NCBI GenBank assembly: GCA_964017235.1
Contig: OZ024934.1
Span: 86,952,706 to 87,016,705, forward strand
From: Sabellastarte sp. h YS-2021
Taxonomy: Eukaryota; Annelida; Polychaeta; Sabellida; Sabellidae
Length of the DNA stretch: 64,000 nt
Direction of reading: 5' to 3'
The notes under the pieces were generated by a model. It saw only the letters and a program-made list of their open reading frames with translations, made no database searches and had not been told where the DNA came from. Made by a program: the position numbers and the translations under genes. This document shows, piece after piece, positions 12,001 through 24,000 of this stretch. Position 1 is the first letter of the stretch, and each line of letters opens with the position of its first letter.

Positions 12001-15000
12001 TTGCAGGTGCAATATCTTCCCCACAAAGGGGAACTCAGTGCGCTAATTTAACAAAAATCATTATCATAAGGAGAGTCGGGGGGCATTCAAGGTCAGTAAT
12101 CCGGATTTGTGGGTGTGACCAAGGGGGAAGGAAACTAAGTTTGGAAACTGGAATTAAAGAGGTGGGTTTTGAGGTGTTTCCTGAAAGATGCGGCAGAGGG
12201 GCTATTTCTTATTTGGAATGTCAAAGAGTTCCAAAGAACCAGGGAATAGTGACTGAAAGAATTGGAAAAATGTTTGATTGATTTATGAACCTTACAGTCG
12301 AAAGTGTGGGTGTGAAGGAACTTGAGTTTAAGGGTGCTTTGCCTTGTATTCCTGGAAGAGGTGTAGTGATGAATTAATTATCCTATATTTGACAGTACGC
12401 CAGTGGAGTTTTTTCAGTTGAGGGGTAATGTGAGAGTATTTAGAGGAACAGGTGACAACCCTACAGAGTGAGTTTTAGACTAACTGCAATCTTCTTAAAT
12501 CAAAATTTTTAAGTGATAACAATAGGCAATTGCAGTAGTCCAATCTGTTGCTCACCAAAGCATTTGCTAAAATAACTGATGTATTAAGGTCTAGAAGGGG
12601 ACCAATACTATTCGTACTCTGCATTGAATACATGTCCAAAGAAATTACTAAAAGTTCCAATATTTCTGGTATAAAGTTACATCAGTTGGAATCCCATATT
12701 ACCTTTTTTGCTGATGATGCAACACTTACGTTGTCAGATGAACATTCAGTGTCTGAAGCTATTTTTATTTTAAACAAATCCTCTTCAGTTTCTGGTCTAA
12801 AGCTAAACATTGCAAAGTTGTCTCCAAAAATTGATAGCACTATTTGCAAACACATGCAACAAAAATTATTTCTTAATGTTAACTTCTACCATAGAAAAGT
12901 TCTAATTAATCCATATTTAATTAAATCAAGAGATATTTATCACCTCTTTCTCAAAAAGAAAAGTGTGCGACCTTACTCTAAAAAAAAGTGGGCAAGAATT
13001 TTAAACATATCATTAAGCCACAATGAATGGTCAAATATTTACTGTAATAATTTTTATCCTATCAATATAAAAGACTGTGTGAGTTTAAATATAAAATTCT
13101 ATTAGATATCTTACCTTGTGGGTATATTGTTGGTAAATGGAATTCCATGGTTTCAAGCATTTGCAAATATTGTAATATAAAAGAAAGCTTAACTCATATG
13201 TTGTATGAATGCAACAGGATAAAACCAATCTGGGTGACATTCAGTAATTGCCTCAGCATGAACATAATGTTAAGTCATGTTATTCTGGGAATTAGAACAG
13301 GAGACTATGTAAGCTTGAATAAACATTTATGTATAGCAATTGTTGCATATTCAATTTTTTGTGTTTGGTGTAAGGCATCATTTGACAATATTCATTGCAA
13401 TACATGTGACATAAAGATTGAACTAAGGAAAAAAATTAATGTTCTATAAGGAAGTGTATCAACTTGTAGATTATAAATGCCAAAGTCAAATCTTAGAAAA
13501 TATAATTAACTGTATGCTTTATCATTTAAATTAAAGGTAATTTGTTTTCTTTTCAAAGTAAATATAATATGAAAATGTGTATTCAATATTTAAATTAAAT
13601 ATAAATACCAATTTTGAAATTGTATTGTTAAAGTTTATATTGCAGTGGTGCATATCATTTAAAACAATACAAATTGTTAGTGTTGTTGAATAAACTTAAA
13701 GATCCGAAGTCATGAGTAATTACTAAACGATTGCAAAAGACTACCTAATGGGAAATAAAATTATGTTATTAGCATCAAACTTATGCTGTGTATGATGTTC
13801 ATAGTTAAAATAATATGAACACAAAACATTGAATGAAGATGCATATGTATTGTATTGTATATAATATTAGGTGTATTATGTATCTTTGTTTCCTCAATGC
13901 TTGCGGCTCTAGATAAATGTCAAAATGTATTGTTGAAGCATTAAAAAATGTCTGTCCACTAATATTTTGTGTAAAACTGGCTGGTCGGCCTTCTCTTACA
14001 CCTGAGGCTGTCCCCACTGCAGATGGGAGTTTTATGGCTGCCCAGCCAGATGTAAAAATATTTTTGTCTTTCATACATTATATTGATAGTTGTTGTATTT
14101 GTCTGAAAATGAAAACCATGAAAAGTTTCATACTGTGTATGAATGACACCGTAAGGGGAGACTGATGGTGGGTTTACTACCCTCGCCAACCCAGTTCCTG
14201 ATGCACTGTGTTATAAAATGGTAAATAAATTGATTTGTGAAAAAAAACTATTGATAGACAGTTTTACATTTTGACTGCCAATTTCAGTCGCGTGGCAAGT
14301 TATGACACCAGGCAGTACTGTGCTCATAATAAGACCCATGCTTAGTATATGTTAATTCAATTCCTCTGAATTCTTTAAAGACACAATTCTGCATTTTGTG
14401 TATACATTGTATCCATTACCTGTACCATAAACCACAAGGTTCCCATAACTTGCTGTGAAAACATTGTAATTTATTTATTTATTTGGGGTTTAATGTTGCT
14501 TTCAACACTGTATAGGTCATATCACGACGGGTAGTTTTATGGGCAGAGGAAACCAAGGTTCTGTACTGTAAACTGCCGACCATTGGTAAGAAACTGCCGT
14601 ATTTCTCGCACAGGGCAGGGCTTGAACCTCCAAACTCAGAGACGTGAGTCAAGTGTGTTACCACTGCACCACTGTGGCCCCCTGTGTAAATGTTGCATGC
14701 TGGACATTGAAGCAATTAAACACTACTTTTTTTGCATTCTTCTCTAAGTGTCATTATGCCCAGTTAAATGAAGTGTGGTACATAATTCTATATTTTGTGG
14801 TAATGCATCTTTACCTGTACATCCATCACCTGTAGCATTAACCACAAGGTCCCCATCACATACTGTGCAAATATTAAATGCTGAACATTCTGAGCAATTA
14901 ACCATTGCATCTGCACATTCTGAAATAAGAATGACGTTTTATTTATTCTCTATGATAAAATTACCCCATTTAGCTGCACAGCACTGAAAGACAACAAGAC

Positions 15001-18000
15001 TGCAAGATAATATTTAGTGCATTTCTGGGAATTTAAAATGCAGAAGACGAAATAAATAAAACAACTTGAACTATTATTTGCCTCAAGGTTGCAAAATTAA
15101 ACAGCCATTGTAATAGTTATTACATTTTGAGACTGTTCTTCAATAATTAACTTTGTTTAAAAGCTTTTAACTGTAACTGCACTGAACAATTCCTCATTTC
15201 TATTGTATTTCATCTTACCTGTGCATCCATCACCTGTACCATTCACCACAAGGTCCCCATCACATGCTGTGCAAAGGTTATATGCTGAACATTCTGAACA
15301 ATTTGACATTTCTACGTGACACTCTACAACAGCGATGCATTAGTGACAATTCTTAAAACAAGATTATAGATGTACAAATTGAAAAACAACACACACAACC
15401 TGATCATTTTTGTGGTAAACTTCTTTGCATTTCTAGTTTTAAAAATAGTATCAGAGATGCTGCTACTCCATAGCCTGGAGAACAAGCATTTAACAACACG
15501 AATTATAGAAAAGATGAAACTGTATAAAGGCGAGGAGTTTTTCACAATAGGCAGTATAAGTTATATAAAAGTGCAAAAGATTATAACATATAAGAGAGAA
15601 AAAAATTAATGTAAGGACAAAATATCAAACCAGCAATTCAATAGCCATGTGAGAGTATTAATTAGTAAACTCATATGTATGAAACTGCAAAATGTTTTAA
15701 TTGAATCATTGTTGTATATCACAGGAGACAGTATCGTAAAAGTACATATAATAATCAGTTAAAGAAATCCATATATCTTTGTGATATGAGAAATATGTCT
15801 CAAATATGACAGCATAAAACATTTTCACAAAGACGAATTCAAATGTTAGCCAAGGGACGCCATGATGTTGTACATGTACACCCAGCAACCAATGTCTTAT
15901 ATTTTCTGAGATTCAGCCTAGACAAAACCTTATAGGTCAAGATCTTAATGACAATGTCAAAGGTTAAATCAAGGTACCCCTGTGATGTTGCAAACCTACA
16001 TGGCCAACCAGTGAGCCTACCAAGTATCAGCTTCCTACATCTTGCTGTTTCTGATGTATAGCCTGCACAGAATTGTAATGGCCAAGGTCACTATGGCAAG
16101 TTCAAAGGTCAAAGCAAGGTCACACCATAATGTGTCACACCTACAAACCTTAATCAATGTCATTATAAGGTATACAATTCCTGCAACATACAGTTTCCCA
16201 GTTATAGAGCAGACAAGATTTTAAAAGGCAATGTCAGTACAGCAAGGTCAAAGCTCAAGTCAAGGTCACAGCATGACGTTGTAAACCAACACCACCAACC
16301 ATTATGACTATTAAGTATTCACTTCCTACACCTTACGGTTTCCAAAATGTAGTTTAAACAAGATTTTAAAATTCAGGGTCATTATGGCAAGGCAAATCAA
16401 GGGAACACCATGCTGATACACACCAACACACCCTAACCAATGTCCATACCAAGATAAAGACCAAACACCTTGTGGTTTCCAAGATATAGTAGAGACAAGT
16501 TATTAATCTGAAGGTCACTACATAAAGGTCATATCAAGGTCACACCATGATGTTGCACACCTACACCCCAACCAATGTCTCTACCAAGAATCAACTTCCT
16601 ACACCTTATAACTTCTGAGATACAGCCTGAGATTTTATTTCTGGTGTCAACTGCTCATCTGCCCACCAGTGCCCGACGACCCACCCAGCCAGATGCAACT
16701 GATAAAAATAATACCAGCACAGGCTGTGGGGTAAAAATGAAATCACGTTGTGTACTAAAGGATGGCCATAAAGCTGTATACGAATTTTAATCAATACAAG
16801 CAAACATTGACCAACATTTACAAGTGTTTATGCCTATTACCATAAACAACACCTATGATAAGCACTTTGCTATGTATCATTTGACCTGCTTCCCCTTGAT
16901 TGTAACAAAACAACTCTTCATTTTGGAGTTAATGCCTCTTACCTGTGCATCCATCACCTGTAGCATTAACCACCAGCTCACCATCACATGCTGTACAAAC
17001 ATTATATGCTGAACATTGAGAACAATTGAGCATTTCTTCCTTACATTCTGAAATAGCAGTGAGGTTATGTTCCGTCATCAAAGCACAATTATACAGATGA
17101 AAAAAAATATAGAAATTTTATCATTTATTTTGCAACAACACGGGCATCTCAAGTGAAATAATAAAATAATGTACAAACATGTTGGCTATAAATTTGTATT
17201 TAGAGCAATTATACCTTGATATAAGTAATTGCTGATATATTTTTTCAATAACTGATACAGAATAAGCACCTAACCATTACACCCCACTTTAATGAAATGC
17301 ATAACTCAATCCTATATTTTGAGGTATTAAATCTTACCTGTACATCCATCACCTGTAGCATTTACCACAAGGTTCCCATCACAGGCTGTGCAAACATTAT
17401 ATGCTGAACATTGTGAACAATTAAGCATTACATCTGCACATTCTGAAATGAAAATCAGGTTATTTTATTTCCCTTACAGTGTAACGGTCTTTGTATAGAT
17501 TGAACTGACACATCTGAGATTGGAGTTTGATTCCAGGCCCCACCTCCAGTGGGAAAGCTGGTAGTTCCTTGCCATTGGCCAGTACAGAACCTTGACCAAC
17601 TGTATGTACTAGTTTCTTCTGCCCTTCCAACTACACGTCAAAACAAAAATGATAAGGTACTAAGCGTGACTTAAAACACTAAATAAACAAATAAACATGC
17701 CAAACTAACAATAAATGTACTCACAAACTTTCAGTGTATTTTGTAAAGATGCAGAAGACAAACAGTTAAAACTCAAGTTTCTTGTGCATTCAGTTTGTTA
17801 TTTTACAGTAGACATCTGTGTCTGTGATTGTGGATATGTTACGGGCAATCTGTGTAACCAGATATTACTTAATCACTGAACATTTCACTTATTTCGTGAA
17901 ATGCCTGAAGTATTTAGGCATTTTGCGAAATGCCTAGGCATTTCCTGTAATGACTGAAATATAAGTTTCAGTGTTACACAGATTGCCTAAACAGGTGTTT

Positions 18001-21000
18001 GAGATTTCAGGCAATCTGTGTAATCATCTTTTTCAAGTATCTTTTTGATAGAATATGATTATTTCTTGCTGTATGCAATTCAAGATGTAGTTTTAACTAA
18101 GTAACAATTAAGGAAGATATATTTTGACATATTTCATACATTTTTGCATAAGTGAGTAAATAAACAGTTTTACTACATAATCATTAATAATGATACATTT
18201 CATACTTATTCTAATTTTACTTGTAAGAAGGGTACTATGTTTACAATATGTGGGCTGGGGCTTCTTTAATTATATCAAATACTTAAACTTTGAGATTTCA
18301 AGCCGTCTGTGAGACCATCTTTTAAAAGTTTTATTGATAGGATGTGTTATTTCTTGCTGATAGAAGCAATTCAAGTTGTAGTTTTAACTGAATGGCAGTT
18401 AATTAAGGTATATTTTTCTATCTCTCATACTTTTAAATAAATGAGCATTTTTGCAGTGTGATCAGTAATAGTCATACATTCCATACCTCTTTTGTCTTTT
18501 CATTTAGTTGCAAGAAGGGCAGAATGTTCAACTGTTTTTATTTTTATTTCAAAAGAATATGTTTTCTGGTCTTGTTAGGTGTGTGTGTTTGGGGGGGACT
18601 TTATTAATTATATGAAACAAATACTGTAAAACTTTTATGTTAATCCTGTTAGATGAAATAAGCTTAACTGCAATTAGGACTCCCAAACCTTTTTAGCATA
18701 CATTCACTCACCTGAGCTAGTTTCACATAAATATTTTGCACAAATGTCCCCAATGAATGGTACTAGCAGCTTTGATGTATGGCATAATATTTTATGTGAA
18801 AACATCAAAGGTGCAAGACCCTGAAGAAGGATTTTTAGTTACATCAGTAATATTTTAGTTACAGCAATATTTTAGCTTTAAATAACTGATATAATTCCTT
18901 GGAAAGACAGATTACTAATATATTACTCAGTAAAACTTTTGAAGAGAAATTTAAAACTGACCTATTCAAGAAACATTAAGCTGATAAGAAAGTTTTGATA
19001 CCAAGGAACAGTATACTCCAAGTCAGAAAACAAAGAATTAAAACAATCAGTGTTCCCATGCACATATAATGACATGTAAACAGTAAAACATTCGGACTTA
19101 AATTACTGTAGTTATATGTTACAATCTTATTATTTTATTTTATTGTAGTGGCAAGTATTATACAATTTATAGAGGGGCCACGGTGGCAGAGTGGTAACAC
19201 TCTCGCCTCCCACCTCTGAGGCCGGGGTTCGATCCCCGTCAAGGCCCTATGTGGGAAAGCTGGTAGTTGCTTGCCGTTGGTCGGCAGTTTACAGTACAGA
19301 ACCTTAGCAAACTCTATGTACTGGTTTCCTCTGCCCTTCCAACTACCCATCGTGATGTGACCTGTACAGTGTTGAAAGCGACGTAAAACCCCAAATAAAT
19401 AAAAATAAATAAATAAATATACAATTTATAGTTACTAACAATAAACACAAGAAAGTATGAGTCATTTTAAGTTTAATGATATTTTAGGTATTGACAATAC
19501 ATTACACAAAATATAATCTAAAGAATATCGGTCAAATTTAATCTACATATATTAAATTTTAAAATTAAAAGTAAATAACTGAATCCCATAAAAAGTTCTG
19601 TTATCAAAAAAACTTTTTAAAGACATTCTATAGATTCTAATAGGTATGTCATTTCATTGATCATAAATGTAATAATTATTTCATCAGGTTATAAATATTG
19701 ATTAATAGGCACATAACTATTAATATCTGGAAGAAATTTTTCAAGCTCATTTTATACGCACGACAATAACATAGAAAATGACATCTATCTTCAATCAGTT
19801 GATCAGAACAAAGTAAACAAATTCTTTATTTCAGAGGTTTCTCTATAATACGTTCCTGCTTCTACTTGTAATGGTAACATACCTGTTCTTACTTGTAAAA
19901 GAAGGGACCTTTGGGATCTAGTTGATTTAAATAAAAAAATCTTCTACATTAATATCTTGTTTATAGTTTGTGTAGTTTAGTGTACATTTTGTGTTCAGTT
20001 CTTTACAATTGTAACAATGCTGCAGGCTGTTGGTAATGCCTCTTACCTGTACATCCATCAGCTGTAGCATTAACTACTAGACCACCATCACACGCAGTGC
20101 AAGTATCATATGCTGCACATAGCGAGCAATTAGGCATTGTCTCTGCACATTCTGAAATAAGAACAATGTTTGACCATGTATTATTGGGTGCATTTTGTAT
20201 AAATATAAAATCTGAGAATGTAGAAGACATTTAAAGAATTATAGATCTTATGTCCATTTAAACTTGCAATTACACATGAATGGCTGTAATTTTACATACA
20301 CTTTGAGACTAAATGCACACAAAATATGCAAATTACTAAGTTCCAGTTACCACGGTGTCTGCGTATTGAACTAAACATTTTGAAACATTTTATAGCATTA
20401 CATCCTACATTGACATTTTTATGCACTGAAAGAAACCTCTTAGCTTTTATTATCAGGTTTTATGGTGTTATATCTTACCTATGCATCCATCACCTGTAGC
20501 ATTGACCACAAGGTTTGCATCACAAGAAGTACAAACATTATATGCTGAACATGCGACACAGTTAGGCATTGCATCCTCACATGCTAAAATGTTAGTGAGG
20601 TTATGTTATTTCTTTGTCATCCATAATCCTATATCTGCATTGTAAATCAACTGCTCTATTTCCATTACAAAGTATTTCAGGGCAGTTTGTTTTCTATATA
20701 ATTTTTTTAATGTATGTTTAAGATATTTACAAAGTACAAGTCACGGTGAAAAAATATATATTGACAAACAATATCAAAGAAACAAATACACTAAATTATG
20801 TGATCACTTCATAAATATTAAACAAAAAAATAAAATGTATTTATCTACGAAGGTTAATTTTTCATCTTTCAAATCACAAATATTCACCATTTAACTAAGT
20901 GGACATAAAACCAAACTTGTATCTTTATCCATCTTTTGATGATACTCACATAAGCATTGGAGTTTGTCTTGGCTAAGAACAGCTTCCCCCTCACAGGAAA

Positions 21001-24000
21001 GACATTCATTTTGAATAATTGAAGGGTCTTCAGATAACTCACATGAACTGCACAGGTCTATCTCACTGCAAGCTTGAGAAAAGATTAAAACGTTTTATTA
21101 TAGGAAAAAAGGGTAATAATGTAATGCTTTTCAATAAAATATGAATTGAAATAATTATATTCGGCATTATTCAAAATAATAAGCGGGGGTTACAATGATT
21201 ATTATTTCAGTTTTTTTAAATAACTTTGAGAATGAAAGAGCATACACTTCATTCCTTATAATGTAAACACTCCCGTACATTGTCGGACTCTCTGAGAAGT
21301 CTAAGTTAATTGTAGACTTTAAGCAGTTATGCGCATTCATAATAGTTGAGCTTTCTACCAGGCTTACTTGTGGCAAGTGTCCATATTGCAGGGTTTGGAC
21401 ACGGCCCACGAGTGTACCTCAATCCTGTGTTCACGCATCCTTTTGCCCCCACATTGAAATGAAGCTCTGTGGAGTCGTCTTCTGCTAAGTACACTGGGAG
21501 ACCTTGTGACAATACATCATAAATGGGCTGGTATAAGACAGTGTCCGGGTTGACAAGAACAAATGGAGTGCTCTCCGTTGGATTAACTTCCCATCCGCTT
21601 CCTTTAATGTACACATATTCTATGCTACTTGATGTGACGACAGAAAGCAACATCCGACCTTCAAAACAAAAATTAAGAGGAACATGTAATAAAGATACAA
21701 CTAGTGTATGTTATGTAGTAGTTAAGATTAAGTTTGTTAAGAATGCAACTTGTACTGATAGTTTGTACAAGTTATGACTTTCTGGCTAGATCCATTTGAT
21801 TAAAAATAAATTGGCTGCTTTTATGTGATCGTGATGAATACAATTTTATAAAAGCTTGGTTTTTAATTTTAAGACTTTTAAGATAAAAGCATACAAGTAA
21901 GAATGTCAACACACAGAGTGGAGGTGTGGATATTTAATTATACCATAAATAAATTTTTTATTGATATTCTATTTAGATCAAACTTTCATTAATATAGAAC
22001 ATATTGTAAATTAAAAATATACATATTATCACACAAATATTACCCAATATACAATTTTAAATGACCCATACGATAATGATAATTGTAAGTCTAGCCTTAA
22101 CAAACTATAATATTTTACAAAGAAAAAATAATAATAAAGTCTGTAATTTCCGATTGGGAAAGATGATAATAGTGAGCTTTATTCCCAGGTCGTGAGTATA
22201 TGTGTTTTACAGAAGATCAATTTCTGGTGGAATTAGTTGTTCTCATAAACTCTGCATAAAATAATCAAAACCTTTCAGATTGCATTATAATCAGACAGTA
22301 TCAGATTGCCCACCACATAATTATGAAGGTTTACCAACAGGATGTCACAAATACAGATAGCAAAATGAGACTCAAGTCACATAGAACAAAACCATAACGT
22401 GGCTACTCAGTTGAATTAAATTATTTTACATTTATTTACAAGGTACTGGAAACAAACATACGTGAAGGTACTTCCGTTTCAGGTGAAATTCGTATAGTGC
22501 CACACATATTCAGGTTTGCAGTGAGTGTCAAGTCCTGGCTGAGACATTCCGACCCAGCTTCATTGTAGAGATGCACATCTGGCCCTGGAAAGACAATTTA
22601 AAAAGTTACTCATGGAACAATTGTGTGTGGTCAGTGAAAACATATCTGGAAAGTTTTTAAGTCTGAATCTTATGTTTCTCCCATGCATAATTCCGGATGG
22701 CAAACTGATGAAAGATTTTGAAACTTGATCAACAGCAACAACATCTGAGGGTTTCAAAGAACTCAGAAATCATTTTCACTTTGACCAAACCCATGTCAGT
22801 GAGTGTCAAAACTCACACATGAAATTATGGGGAAAAAACTATTTCACCCACCACTTTATGCACAAGTTGCACCTGTGCAATCGATTGAAAACCTAATCAA
22901 TCAAAGCAGCTCACCCGTCGAATGAAAGGGGAGCTGCTTCGACTGATGTGTTCAAAATACAAAACAAACAAATTTGAAAAAAAAAACACATTATTTTTGT
23001 TCTGGATAAACAAAGCTGAAAGGGGTTTTGGTCTACTAGCGAGAGCCGCAAAGCCATCATAGACACCAGAAGTACACTGAGGCAGGTTAATTGAAGTACT
23101 AATGCAGCCCATTGCTGCTTAACTTCAGTGATAAGAGACGTAGTCATCACACTATGCCACAATTCATGAAAGTCCGGAGACAAAAAAAAAGAAAAAAAAT
23201 CTCTAGAAGTACGAGCCTCGCTAGAGCTCATGCTTAAAAAAATTGGTCAACAAAAGTTAAGGCTTCCAACATGATCCTGACAACCATGATTCATAAAGAC
23301 TGGTCGTAACAGCAAGCGCTGATCATTCTTAGAAAATAATCGATTACCGCTAGTTTTCACTTTTGGCAAAATTACAAGGCCTAAGTTTTATAGGAAGATA
23401 AGTCAAATCATGAGAAGAATGGACCAAGATATACTTATAACACCCTAATGGTCAGTTTTCACTGTATTGTCACCAAAAGGTCTTAAGTGATCAATTAGAA
23501 AGGAATGCTCATTTATACATGTTTAAAACATAGGACGAGAATCTACAATCGCCTAAATATACTCGCTGACTTTAACCAGCGAACAGATGTGCCATAAACC
23601 AATAAAGTTATGCTTGGGAAGGCATTTTTAAGGAGGTCATGTGACAAACTTATTCTGGTGGAACAGGGGTGTAAGGCTATGGTCACACAGATCCTTGCTG
23701 TCTTAACAACTCGTATTTGAATTGTAGTCCACGAGTTGCCCGGTAAATGGATCTTGTATGTTGGTAATGCACGTTTAAAAATGAGCTGCACTGCATAGCT
23801 ATTCCTCTTGACCCCACTCTCCTTCACCCCTCACCCCTCTGTCTTCATCCAATTCGTGAGAGGACATAGCAGGTTTTTCAAACATTTTTATTTCAATCAG
23901 GTGCGTACTAAAATAGTTATTTGTGTTGATACAAACATGTCCTGCCCAAATACATATCTCAATAGGGCCCTTGTCTATGCTGTCCTTCCGCGCGAAACAC

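Larger units (their letters stand above)
14790..16735. repeat. Large older duplication, copy B (modules 7, 6, spacer, 146-bp array)
   Basis: Diverged partner of 300-2340, far more different than the 2352/5167 pair, so an older event. Confidence 0.8.

Noticed and set aside
13805..14189. Overlapping ORFs on both strands
   Set aside because: Lie in an apparent retroelement 3' region; mutually overlapping and without motifs.
19173..19427. tRNA gene at the SINE head
   Set aside because: Only A- and B-box similarity remains; it is followed by a SINE body and A-rich tail with target-site duplication, and no full cloverleaf is evident.
22897..23231. Two overlapping minus-strand ORFs
   Set aside because: No splice sites, motif or repeat match; they overlap each other in different frames.
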